Origin: an uncultured Caryophanales bacterium | Lineage (GTDB): Bacteria > Bacillota_I > Bacilli_A > RF39 > UBA660 | DNA: 32,021 nt | Direction: 5' to 3' | Assembly (NCBI GenBank): GCA_949948745.1 | Contig: CATLHA010000016.1 | Span: 1-32,021 of the forward strand | In this document: positions 17,048 through 27,210 of the stretch, one piece after another | Numbering within the stretch: the stretch's first letter is position 1 | Layout: every line of letters starts with the position of its first letter | Translations under genes and position numbers: made by a program | Notes under the pieces: model-generated | What the model saw: only the letters and a program-made list of their open reading frames with translations | Told to the model about the DNA's origin: nothing | The model's database searches: none

Positions 17048-18673
17048 AAACTAAATTTCCATTTTTCTTCTTATAATAAATTAATCCTATTCCTGCACTA
17101 CCAATAAGTAAGATTCCTATTAAAGTATAAAGAATGGTTCCCATTCCTCCTGTAATTGGTAAAGCTGATACCTTTTGATTTGCGATATCTACGACTGGTC
17201 CACAGTATTCCCCTGTTTCACTATCGATTAGAGATTCATCGTATTTAATTTCTATTTCCGTTGGATGTTTTAACAATGAATATCCTGTAGGTGCAGTTAC
17301 TTCTTTTAAGTAATATTTTCCTTCTCCAAGCCCTAAAAACTCTGCAAATCCCTCTTCATCTGTTGTTACACTACCTACCTTTTTAGTTAGTGAAGCATCA
17401 CTATATATTTCAAATACTGCTCCTCCTAGTTTTTTCGTAGGGTCCCCCAGTACGTGTTTGTTAAACCGAAGTTTATAAGTATAAGCATAAGTAAAATCAT
17501 AGAAAGTCAATGCATTATTTAAAGAGGAATCTAAAGTAATATCAGAGAAATTATATGCTTTATATGCATAACCATAACCAGGAATAGAAAGAGCATCATT
17601 ACTATTTAATTGAAAAGAATCAAATGAAAAATCATTACCTATTGGCTGATTATAACAAATTCTTGCTTGATTATTTAACTTAGCTCTGAAAGAAATTCTA
17701 AGATTATTCGAGTCTAATAATAGATTATAAAAACCAAATATCAATCCTGGCATATTATAACTTTGATAAAAAATCCCTCCAACTACTTCTCCTAAGTCAT
17801 TTAAAATAAGAGCATCACAAGGTTCATTATTAAAAACAGCTTTTCCAGAACTACTTCTAGTTTCTTTTCCCCATCATTAACAGTGATAGTATTTAAATCA
17901 CCATAGGTAATTCCTTCCCCGAAAAATGTACCTAGATAAAAGCCTGTATTCCATGAATTGGTTGGATATGGAGGAACAGTTGCCTCAATAAAGTAAGTAT
18001 ACTCATCTCCTACACTAAAAGATGATTCCTTTTGTCCAATTTTTCCAATATATGACTTTATAGACGGATCACTTGCTTTCGCTACAATGGTTGTATTTTG
18101 TTTTGCCCATGTTCCATTTTCTTCTTTATAGTCTAAGTTGCCAACCATAACCGCATATAATTTATCCGTTTTCATTGGTAAAATAAGATAACTACCAGTA
18201 TTAGTCAATAAGCTAGCAGTAGTTCCACCGTTTGACAAAGTGGTTCCAACAATATTATTTTTATAAATATACTTAGCATATTCACTAGCCAATTGGTCTA
18301 AAGTACTTGATGTCTGTGTAGAGCCACTTGTAATATCTCCACTTGTTAATTTTAAATACTCCTCTTCTGTTAAATAACTAAAATCACCAGTACCTTCATA
18401 TCCACCTGCTTCTAAAAATGCATAAAATTAATCTGTATATCGGTAATTAATTTCATTGGTTACTGTATTTTTGTAAATATCTAATATTTTATATGCAGCT
18501 AATTGATCTCCTTCATGTACATTAGTAATTGTAATTGTTGCTTGCTCGACATCAAATGTCCCTAAATTTGCTTCATCCAATCTTGGTGGAGCTATCGCTT
18601 GTACGATATCTATGCTTAAGCAAAAGAGCATGGTAAATACAAAAACTCCTATTATTTTCTTTACTTTTCTCAT
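17046..18673 (-). pseudogene. LPXTG SpaA-type pilin/adhesin, copy 2, interrupted
   Basis: Paralogue of copy 1, with an intact start: MRKVKKIIGVFVFTMLF signal peptide, then APPRLDEANLG and the pilin N-domain. The gene is broken twice. At 18428-18430 a TAA replaces the AAA (Lys) found in copy 1 (IYRYTD-stop-FYAFLEAGG), a single-base nonsense change. Near 17815-17872 one base is missing, after DGEKKLEV, so the reading passes into another frame (SSGKAVFNNEPCDALIL...). Downstream the frame is open through the SpaA/Cna_B domain (YYLKEVTAPTGY), the sorting signal LPITG, a membrane span and KKKNGN tail. Open pieces are 18428-18673, 17801-18292 and 17046-17753. The two ends are very similar to copy 1 at the DNA level, but the middle differs strongly. 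The nonsense codon makes a real pseudogene more likely than for copy 1. Confidence 0.85.
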
Positions 18674-18706
18674 TATTTACTCTCTCCTATTCTACTATAT
18701 ATCTAT
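18674..18706 (-). promoter_or_regulatory. Conserved leader hairpin of pilin copy 2
   Basis: Minus strand ACTATA-GATA-TATAGT followed by AGAATAGGAGAGAG and the ATG; almost identical to the leader of copy 1. Confidence 0.45.
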
Positions 18707-18737
18707 AGTATACCCCCCTCCCAGGCGTTTTTGACAA
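18707..18737 (-). promoter_or_regulatory. G-tract promoter of pilin copy 2
   Basis: Minus strand TTGTCA (18732-18737), a 19-base spacer with GGG-A-GGGGGG (18713-18722), then TATACT (18707-18712). The spacer is two bases over the optimum. The A that interrupts the G tract would make it less slippery than the G8 of copy 1. Its -35 overlaps the -35 of the divergent yigZ-like promoter. Confidence 0.6.
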
Positions 18738-18759
18738 GTAGTAAATGTTTCGATATAAT
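18731..18759 (+). promoter_or_regulatory. Consensus promoter of the YigZ-family gene
   Basis: TTGACA, exactly 17 bases, TATAAT: a perfect sigma-A consensus. Transcription would begin near 18766, inside or next to the GGTGA ribosome binding site, so the leader is predicted to be only about ten bases. Confidence 0.8.
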
Positions 18760-18775
18760 GAATTTGGTGATATAA

Positions 18776-19342
18776 ATGAAAAGAATTTGCGAAAATTTAA
18801 CTTCTATCCAAGAAATAAAAAAATCAAAATTTATCACAAAATTATATTATGTAAAAACAATAGAAGAAGTAAAAAAGTATCTGGAAGATATAAAAAAAGA
18901 ATACAAAGATGCTACTCATTACTGTTATGCTTATATCATTGACAATTTAAAAAAATCATCTGATGATGGAGAACCTGGGGGAACTGCTGGTGTTCCAATG
19001 ATGGAAATTTTAAATAAACATAACATGAATTACATTTTATGTATTATTGTTAGATATTTCGGAGGAATAAAACTAGGTGCTGGTGGATTAGTTAGGGCTT
19101 ATTCTAGTAGTGTTAGAAAATCCTTAGAAGAAGCTCAAATTAAAGAATTAGTAGAAGCCTTACATATACGTATAAAAACAGAATATCAAAATGAAAATAA
19201 ATTAATTCAATTATTAGGAAAAGAAAATATCATAAAAAAGGAATATAAAGAATCATTAATCATAGAAGGTATCATAAAAAAAGAAGAAATTGATCATTTT
19301 TCTTCTTTAAAAATCGAGATTATAGAAAAAACTTTTCTATAA
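18776..19342 (+). CDS. IMPACT/YigZ (UPF0029) family protein
   Basis: A 188-residue protein of the YigZ/IMPACT family. The N-terminal domain carries the signature ATHYCYAYII and DDGEPGGTAGVPMMEIL, then IVRYFGGIKLGAGGLVRAYSSSVRKSL, all strongly conserved in the family. The C-terminal ~55 residues are the ferredoxin-like DUF1949 part, here somewhat short. Family members are linked to translation or stress regulation (human and yeast IMPACT/Yih1 bind GCN1), but the bacterial role is not settled. The gene is monocistronic, driven by a perfect promoter and closed by the terminator at 19438-19470. GGTGA lies five bases before the ATG. Confidence 0.92.
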   Translation: MKRICENLTSIQEIKKSKFITKLYYVKTIEEVKKYLEDIKKEYKDATHYCYAYIIDNLKKSSDDGEPGGTAGVPMMEILNKHNMNYILCIIVRYFGGIKLGAGGLVRAYSSSVRKSLEEAQIKELVEALHIRIKTEYQNENKLIQLLGKENIIKKEYKESLIIEGIIKKEEIDHFSSLKIEIIEKTFL

Positions 19343-19437
19343 TTTCTTTTATTTTTCACATAAATTACATATAAATAAAGTAATATGTATTATGTAATAA
19401 CTATACAAACACTCTCACCAAAATAATTAGTTATTAT

Positions 19438-19470
19438 AATAGTCCTCTTTTAGAGGACTATTTTATTTTT
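19438..19470. terminator. Bidirectional terminator
   Basis: AATAGTCCTC (19438-19447) pairs perfectly with GAGGACTATT (19453-19462) around a five-base loop, followed by a T-rich tail on plus. It lies between convergent genes and ends at the stop of the DUF421 gene. Confidence 0.85.
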
Positions 19471-20110
19471 CTACATCACTATGCTTAATTAAAAACAATT
19501 TTTTCTTTCGATAAAACGCATAAAAAATATCATCAATAGATGTTTTCTCATCTTTCAAATATTTTTCTAACCAATTCCTATTCCTTCCAATTTGCTTCAA
19601 AGTATCTTCCATAATTTCTCCATCTAAAATAATAGGCATTGGATATTCCGTCGAAAGATCCCCTTGTTTTTTAAAAACACTCAAATTACCGCTAGTTTCC
19701 AAAATAGCGTAATCCACTTCTTCAATAGAGCGAATATGTTGTTCACGAAGTTGTGTTAATAAATCGTCGATATTATATCTCTGTTTTACCATTTCTTTAA
19801 AATTAATAATTCCTCTTTTTATAATTACGGAAGGAACTCCATCTAATGTTTCTCTAGCTTTTGAATTTTTTAGTGAATAATAAGCTACTCCAACTTGAAT
19901 TAAAACCAAAGCAACTATCGGAATAATAGATAAAAGAACACTTTCTTCCCTTTTATCTATAGACATTGCAGCAAGTTCCGCAATTAAAATAGAAACAATT
20001 AAATCAACAATACCAAGCTGTCCCACTTCTCTTTTTCCCATAAAGCGATATAGTATTGTAATCAAAATATAAAATAAAAAAGTTCTCTCTAAAACAACTA
20101 CATATTCCAT
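19463..20110 (-). CDS. DUF421/YetF-family membrane protein
   Basis: A 215-residue protein of the DUF421 (YetF/YcaP/YrbG) family. Three membrane segments fill the first ~80 residues (FLFYILITILYRFMG, IVDLIVSILIAELAAMS, LLSIIPIVALVLIQVGVAYY), with GKREVGQLGIVDLIVSILIAE as the characteristic N-terminal motif. The cytoplasmic C-terminal domain has RETLDGVPSVIIKRGIIN, YNIDDLLTQLREQHIRSIEEVDYAILE and SGNLSVFKK, all typical. Function is poorly known; in spore formers some homologues are sporulation- or spore-associated. The ATG at 20110 follows AGGTGA by five bases; a GTG inside that site is the alternative. Confidence 0.9.
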   Translation of the reverse strand: MEYVVVLERTFLFYILITILYRFMGKREVGQLGIVDLIVSILIAELAAMSIDKREESVLLSIIPIVALVLIQVGVAYYSLKNSKARETLDGVPSVIIKRGIINFKEMVKQRYNIDDLLTQLREQHIRSIEEVDYAILETSGNLSVFKKQGDLSTEYPMPIILDGEIMEDTLKQIGRNRNWLEKYLKDEKTSIDDIFYAFYRKKKLFLIKHSDVEK

Positions 20111-20189
20111 TGATATCACCTAATTGTATTATGAAGAAAAACATCAAGAAATATACCAAAGAACAAAAGAATAAAATTTAAATAAATTG

Positions 20190-20336
20190 TAAATTCTATT
20201 CACTCCTAGTCGTTACCTCCTAGGTTTCCTACTTCCTTGATAAGGTATCCCTTATTCTCCATAGGCTTCAATTCCGACAGTCGCTGCCGTACTCATTATT
20301 CCTTCTTTTTATTATTTTATACTAGTTATTATATCT
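20190..20336 (-). ncRNA. omegaRNA-like 3' region of a decayed tnpB element
   Basis: This 147-base stretch follows the tnpB remnant on its strand and is more GC-rich and structured than the surroundings. On the minus strand it contains GGCAGCGACTGTCGG with GAAGCC, a perfect hairpin ATAAGG-GATA-CCTTAT (20240-20255 region), AGG-AAA-CCT, and a direct repeat CTAGGAG-N7-CTAGGAG near 20206-20226. In IS200/IS605 elements the region 3' of tnpB encodes the guide-bearing omegaRNA that ends at the element's right end. The assignment rests on position and structure. The rest of 20111-20189 is AT-rich with nothing I can name. Confidence 0.4.
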
Positions 20337-20926
20337 TTATATCATATTACTATAGTGTAATCTTAACCCTTTAAACATTATATTAATACTTGCATTGATA
20401 TCTCAATCATGCTTCATCTTCCATTTTAATAGTAAACATATTTGATGAAAACTAGCGTCTAATATTGATTTTGATAGATGATGGTTTTTACTCATTTCTT
20501 TGATATCTAGCTTTTCACTTACAATAATATCATTCTCTTTTGTTAGTTTATTGATTATTTCATTCATATAATATTTTCTGGTGTTTTTTATCTTACTATA
20601 TAGTCCTGCTAATTTTTTCTTTATCTTTAAATAATTATCACTTTCTTTTACTGGATAGTCATTTTTCTTTGAAAAAAAGTTTTGATAAGCATCTTCTAAA
20701 TTAAAGATGGCACATCTTAAACTAGAACTGTCTATTCTTTTAACCATGGATAATCTGCATACATTTCTTTTAATTCACTACACATATCAAATGCTTTCAT
20801 TATTTTATTTTCCATACATTTACTTAAAAAATAATTATAGATAAATCTATAACAACCAAACGTTTTATGAATTAGATTAGTTTGTTCATCACTTGGATAC
20901 ATTCTAAATTTATATGCCTTATACAT
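20337..20926 (-). pseudogene. tnpB: tnpB (IS200/IS605-type) with internal deletions
   Basis: Remnant of an RNA-guided nuclease TnpB. The normal N-terminus is present (MYKAYKFRMYPSDEQTNL, FGCYRFIYNYFLSKC, ELKEMYADYPWLKE). A one-base loss near 20735-20745 shifts the frame (…YPWLKE-stop versus …VKRIDSSSLRCAIFNLEDAYQ). After SKKNDYPV (about 20645) the central beta-barrel and first RuvC segment are missing, and the sequence jumps to NYLKIKKKLAGLYSKIKNT and IIVSEKLDIKEMSKN (second RuvC segment, Glu kept). Near 20418 the zinc-ribbon segment is also missing, and the usual HDRDINAS reads HD-stop-DINASINIMF, an Arg CGA to TGA change. Intact TnpB is about 370-400 residues; about 190 codons remain. It cannot be an active nuclease. 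No tnpA transposase is nearby. Confidence 0.85.
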
Positions 20927-20936
20927 CTAACTCAAC

Positions 20937-20990
20937 TCCCTGTTTCTTTAAAGTTACTACATATATCAATTTTTATCAAGAAAACAGGGA
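20937..20990. repeat. Imperfect inverted repeat upstream of the tnpB remnant
   Basis: TCCCTGTTTCTTT (20937-20949) and AAGAAAACAGGGA (20978-20990) pair with a small bulge across a 28-base loop. It lies 11 bases before the tnpB start, where an IS605-type left-end hairpin would be; it might also be a weak terminator. Around it, 20927-21130 shows no gene. Confidence 0.4.
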
Positions 20991-21134
20991 ACAATTTAAC
21001 AAAATTGCAAATTCTTTATCTTTTAATGCTTTTCTATTGACACAATAGAATAAATAGTATCTAAATTAAAACCGGTACTTTTTTTAATTGTTTATTAGGT
21101 TTCATCGTCTAAGCAGAGAAAATTCCATATAAAC

Positions 21135-21172
21135 AAAAAAGTTCTATTTCTTTTCTAGAGATAGAACTTTTA
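21135..21172 (-). terminator. Terminator of the 278-residue protein gene
   Basis: AAAAGTTCTAT (21137-21147) pairs perfectly with ATAGAACTTTT (21161-21171). On the minus strand it ends in a T-run. It lies just after the stop. Confidence 0.8.
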
Positions 21173-21184
21173 TAATTATAAATT

Positions 21185-22021
21185 TTACTTTTTATTTAAA
21201 ACGACTGGTTTTTCACCTTCTGAATCTGGTACAATGTATCCATATTGCTTATTCGCATAATCAATTGAACTTGTAAATATATCAGATAATTGTCGACTAG
21301 TAATTCTATCCTTTAAATTAGAAATAATTTGTTTAGATTCTACACCCAAATTATGATTACCTAATATACTTGTAACAATTCTAGAATGATTAGTTGAATC
21401 ACATAAAGGAGATAAATTTGTCATAAATGTTGTGGAAGTTTTTTTGTTTGACGTTGGTGTCTGTAAACAAAAACTATAATTCCAGTCCATATCTAAATAG
21501 TTGATTGAAGTATTTTTATAACTTTCAGAAAGAACATAATCTAATACATTAGCTATTAAATAATTATAAATATCATCGTCTGTTTCATCAACTGATATTA
21601 CTAAACCTTCCTGAATAACAATTCCATATTGTATTAAATCTAAACTTATACTATTTCCCTTACCTTTCAAAGAAAAGAAAGTTGGAAAAGACAAATTCAA
21701 AACAACTTTTTGCTGTATATATTTATCTGATGAAGCTAAACTACTAAATATATCATAAACTTCTCGAAACTTATCTAACCATTTATCACATCTATCTACA
21801 ATTTCTTCTTTAGAAACTATAGGTGGAATATAAACTTTTTCTAGCATTCCTTCTCCTTGAATAGAATTTATAAAATTTGAATCTCCAAAAATATCAATAT
21901 TCTCTTCATTTTTAGCAATTGTAATATTATTTTTTCCTAATTGTTCTTGTGTAGTTATAGAGACTCTATCATTTTCTTCAAGAATAACAAATAATTCTCC
22001 ATCTATCTTTTCTATTTTCAT
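21185..22021 (-). CDS. Uncharacterised protein, 278 residues
   Basis: No family recognised. The N-terminal ~60 residues are short beta strands (IEKIDGELFVILEENDRVSI, ITIAKNEENIDIFGDSNFI). A central part has helices and aromatic/hydrophobic segments (EEIVDRCDKWLDKFREVYDIFSS, KVVLNLSFPTFFSLKG), and the C-terminal region has LKDRITSRQLSDIFTSSIDYANKQYGY. There is no signal peptide or membrane segment, so it is probably cytoplasmic. It has an AGGAGG site and its own terminator, so it is a single-gene unit, divergent from the TIGR04086 gene. It lies next to the tnpB remnant, which might mark recent acquisition, but its base composition does not stand out to the eye. Confidence 0.75.
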   Translation of the reverse strand: MKIEKIDGELFVILEENDRVSITTQEQLGKNNITIAKNEENIDIFGDSNFINSIQGEGMLEKVYIPPIVSKEEIVDRCDKWLDKFREVYDIFSSLASSDKYIQQKVVLNLSFPTFFSLKGKGNSISLDLIQYGIVIQEGLVISVDETDDDIYNYLIANVLDYVLSESYKNTSINYLDMDWNYSFCLQTPTSNKKTSTTFMTNLSPLCDSTNHSRIVTSILGNHNLGVESKQIISNLKDRITSRQLSDIFTSSIDYANKQYGYIVPDSEGEKPVVLNKK

Positions 22022-22137
22022 CTTAAAACCTCCTGTATATATTTGCTATTATATCAAAACCACTTTCATTAAGCAATATTTACTTTTTTCCAAAGCATAA
22101 AAAAGATACAAAAACATAAATTGTAATAGGTGATTTC

Positions 22138-22503
22138 ATGAAATATAAAAAATACGGAGAATGTGCACTTTTAATTTTGATTCTTCTATTAATCTTTAAT
22201 TTACTTACCAGTATATTTGACTATTTTGACTTATTACCCGCAAATGTAGTAGGTCCAGCAAATATTATTCTGACTTTATTATCCCTTTTCATTGCAGGAA
22301 TGTTTCTCGGAAAAAAAGTAGAAAAAAAAGGATGGTTAGAAGGAATAAAAATTGGAGCTGCAGTCATTTTTCTGTTCTTCTTAATCAGTTATTTAGGATT
22401 TGACAAAGGAATAAATTTAAAATCTGCTATCTATTATTTAACCTTATTAATCTCTCCAATGCTTGGAAGTATGATAGGAATTAATAAAAAAAATGAAAAA
22501 TAA
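22138..22503 (+). CDS. TIGR04086-family (YrzE-like) membrane protein
   Basis: A 121-residue protein with four membrane segments (CALLILILLLIFNLLTSIF; ANIILTLLSLFIAGMFLG; IGAAVIFLFFLISYLG; SAIYYLTLLISPMLGSMIG) joined by short loops, and the GKKVEKKGWLEGIKIG segment typical of TIGR04086/YrzE proteins. In Bacillus the relative lies close to the queA-tgt-yajC block, and here it also lies near tgt, which supports the assignment. The function is unknown. AGGTGAT precedes the ATG. Confidence 0.8.
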   Translation: MKYKKYGECALLILILLLIFNLLTSIFDYFDLLPANVVGPANIILTLLSLFIAGMFLGKKVEKKGWLEGIKIGAAVIFLFFLISYLGFDKGINLKSAIYYLTLLISPMLGSMIGINKKNEK

Positions 22504-22541
22504 AAAAGCTCTATCTCTAATTTTAGAAATAGAACTTTTTT
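22503..22541. terminator. Bidirectional terminator between convergent genes
   Basis: AAAAAGCTCTATCTCTAA pairs with TTAGAAATAGAACTTTTT with a few mismatches, flanked by A and T runs. Its sequence resembles the terminator at 21135-21172. Confidence 0.8.
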
Positions 22542-24425
22542 CTATTGATTCAAATATAGTTTTTTATTTTTAACACATTGATTGTATTCTTCTTTTACAA
22601 TATCAGTTTTTTCTTTTTCTCTACTAACTTTTTTTAGATAATAATCACCATACTTTGGCATTTTATTAACAAAACATATTTTAGCAGCTGCGATATATAA
22701 AAGCATTTCATCTTCTGATGTAATCTCTAAATTAGAAATGTGACCTTCAAGTTTTGATGGATGAATAGAATTATCTTCTCCATTCATAGTTGCATAATAA
22801 ACTTCTGCTTCATAAAGCGCAAGTCGTGATTCTCCTTGAAGCATATCTTCTTCTATATCAGAACAATCTGATAATTGTGCATAAATCTCTACATAAGATG
22901 CTAATTCTTCAGTTAATTCATTATAATTGTCCCTATTTTTTTTCGTTACTTCGCTTGCCATACCAGAAAATTTTTCTAACCCATCTAATTTAGATTGTAT
23001 CATGCTGATAACATTTTCAAAATAAGAAATTGCATATTTTTTGTTCTCATCAGTAATTTCAAAATTAGATAATTCTTTTAATTTTTGAATAGAATAAGTT
23101 TCAATATAATATTTAGCCAAAATTTTTCTTCCAGGCACATAGTTTGGATAATATTTTAACATATTTTTCGCAAACCTAACACTACCTGAATAATTTTTCA
23201 TAGAAGAGAAAAGATAACACAATTCCTTGTTAGCAATAAAATTCCATGGCTGTTTTTCTAGTACACTCATATAAAGAGAAATAGCTTCATTATAGTTACC
23301 CTTTAAAGCCTCTAAATTTGCTTTATAAGCATTACCTACTACACCACGAGCCTGATATAACTCCAAAAATTTGGAAACTAATTCTTCAATTTTTTCTACC
23401 ATAGATGGTGTTTTATTAGATTGCTTCAATAAATTATTAAGTTCATATCGTATAGATTTTTCTTCATTTCTTTGTTCTCTTGAAATATTCATACCACAAA
23501 TATATTCATCAATAATAGAAAGTTCCTTATAATCAAATAGAATTCCAAACTCTATTGAAACATCTCTAATTTCTTTTAAAAATTCCTTTGCAACAACTGG
23601 ATTACTATTTTTGTTACTATAATATAAATTCCAAAGTTCTTTTAAAGATAACCCTGTTCTTTTTGGAGTTTTTTCTTCCTTCTTTTCTATAATTGGAGAA
23701 GGTTTCTTTTCTGCTTTAACAACTTGGATATCTTCTTTCTCTTCTACGGGCTCTTTTTTGCTTTCCAAAACAGGTTTCTCTTTAACAACCTCTTCCTGTT
23801 TAGTTAAAACAGGTGTAGTTTTTACTTGATTATTTTGAAATATATTAGTAAATACCCATTTCCATAATTGCTTAGAAAGAGAAATAAATTCTTCTCCATT
23901 TGTCTTTTCAATCATATCTAAAATAGAGGCTAGATCTCCCTCTTCTATTTTTTTCATAATATCATTTGAAATAGAAAGATGTGTTGTATTAGAAATAACA
24001 TCTTCTGAAATAGAAACTACAGATGCCTGTGCTTGTTCTTTTTTTTCTATATTAGCTTCTGTCTTTTCTTCCACTGGCTCACTTTTTTCTGGAATTTCTA
24101 CAGCTTGTTCACGAACAGAATACCTTCCTCTTGAAACAGTAAACAACATGCCTTCCTTAATCATCTTTCGAATGGTGCCATCAGATACCCCATTATGAAT
24201 TAGTTTTTCTCTAGAAATTAATTTATCATTTCCAATCACATACTGTGTAATTAATGTTTGGACAACTCCAAGATTAATCACATAAATAGAATTAATTTGA
24301 GTACTTTTAATAGCTCCCAATTCAATTAACTTAGAAATTTCTTCTTCTGTTACCCCATGATGTAGTAACGCCTCTTTTGTAATACGATTTTGTTCATAAT
24401 TATTTAATAAATTTAGTGTATCCAT
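22542..24425 (-). CDS. TPR-containing protein with two N-terminal winged-helix-like repeats
   Basis: A 627-residue protein of unknown function. Residues 1-110 hold two similar units (RITKEALLHHGVTEEEISKL and LISREKLIHNGVSDGTIRKM), each followed by a strand with a closing YVINL or GRYSVRE; they resemble small winged-helix or AbiEi-like antitoxin/DNA-binding folds. Residues about 110-260 are Lys/Glu/Pro-rich and likely disordered. The remainder is helical with tetratricopeptide-type repeats (VVGNAYKANLEALKGNYNEA, ISLYMSVLEKQPWNFIANKE, GSVRFAKNMLKYYPNYVPGR). No membrane segment. The start has AGGGGG. It lies 17 bp after tgt on the same strand, hence probably in the ruvAB-queA-tgt transcript, at the place where yajC sits in Bacillus. 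A regulatory role is only a possibility. Confidence 0.75.
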   Translation of the reverse strand: MDTLNLLNNYEQNRITKEALLHHGVTEEEISKLIELGAIKSTQINSIYVINLGVVQTLITQYVIGNDKLISREKLIHNGVSDGTIRKMIKEGMLFTVSRGRYSVREQAVEIPEKSEPVEEKTEANIEKKEQAQASVVSISEDVISNTTHLSISNDIMKKIEEGDLASILDMIEKTNGEEFISLSKQLWKWVFTNIFQNNQVKTTPVLTKQEEVVKEKPVLESKKEPVEEKEDIQVVKAEKKPSPIIEKKEEKTPKRTGLSLKELWNLYYSNKNSNPVVAKEFLKEIRDVSIEFGILFDYKELSIIDEYICGMNISREQRNEEKSIRYELNNLLKQSNKTPSMVEKIEELVSKFLELYQARGVVGNAYKANLEALKGNYNEAISLYMSVLEKQPWNFIANKELCYLFSSMKNYSGSVRFAKNMLKYYPNYVPGRKILAKYYIETYSIQKLKELSNFEITDENKKYAISYFENVISMIQSKLDGLEKFSGMASEVTKKNRDNYNELTEELASYVEIYAQLSDCSDIEEDMLQGESRLALYEAEVYYATMNGEDNSIHPSKLEGHISNLEITSEDEMLLYIAAAKICFVNKMPKYGDYYLKKVSREKEKTDIVKEEYNQCVKNKKLYLNQ

Positions 24426-24442
24426 AAATCCCCCTATACATT

Positions 24443-26591
<2,149 letters not shown>

Positions 26592-26596
26592 ATAAT

Positions 26597-27193
26597 CTAC
26601 TCCTCTTCTATTTCTTTTCCCTCACGGATTGCATCTAGCAATTTATAATAATCTAAGCTTTGAATCATGTCAATCATCTTAGCTAAAAAATCTTTGCGAT
26701 GTGAACGGTCTATCTTTTCCGCTACAAAATGTTCAAATACATAGTTCAATATCTCAGTACGAATCTCTATATCAACTGTCTTATTACGAACAGTCCAAAT
26801 CAAATCATTATTATTAATAAATCGAATATATTTTGTAATTTCTTTTACTGTTTTTGTACGAAAGAAATCAACAAGTGTTAAAATATGTCCTTTTTCTAAA
26901 GAATCCAATTTTAATTTTCCATGCTCTACTAAACTAGAAAGTGTAATTAAATAAGAAATCTTTTCTTTTTCTGAAATTAACATTTCATCTACATACGTAA
27001 TAAATTCATCAATTTGTGTACTTTTATCTTTTGTTTCTATCAAAAGAATAGGAAGTGTATTCCATTTTTTTATCCCATCATTTTCTTCTACTAAAGAAAA
27101 ATCATTTTCTACCTCTCCATTAATCAAGTTGACAATTTCATTTAATGTTTTTCCTCGAAATATTTTTTCACTATAATCTTTATTTTTTTCCAT
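26597..27193 (-). CDS. Uncharacterised protein between ruvB and queA
   Basis: A 198-residue soluble-looking protein of unknown family with no membrane segment. Helices dominate: [15 protein letters not shown], an [25 protein letters not shown] stretch, and [22 protein letters not shown]. The middle has [24 protein letters not shown], and the C-terminus is acidic (EGKEIEEE). It is 17 bp after ruvB and six bp before queA, so it is cotranscribed with both. In Bacillus ruvB is followed directly by queA, so this is a lineage-specific insertion. Role unknown. Confidence 0.72.
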   Translation of the reverse strand: MEKNKDYSEKIFRGKTLNEIVNLINGEVENDFSLVEENDGIKKWNTLPILLIETKDKSTQIDEFITYVDEMLISEKEKISYLITLSSLVEHGKLKLDSLEKGHILTLVDFFRTKTVKEITKYIRFINNNDLIWTVRNKTVDIEIRTEILNYVFEHFVAEKIDRSHRKDFLAKMIDMIQSLDYYKLLDAIREGKEIEEE

Positions 27194-27210
27194 ACCCTTT
27201 TATTCCTTTC

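Noticed and set aside
20141-20191. 16-codon plus-strand reading frame MKKNIKKYTKEQKNKI resembling the start of an IS3-type orfA
   Set aside because: Too short, with no ribosome binding site and no downstream continuation; could be a chance reading or a tiny remnant.
20337-20926. TnpB-like nuclease-dead repressor (TldR) interpretation
   Set aside because: Those proteins are nearly full length; this one has large deletions, a frameshift and a stop.
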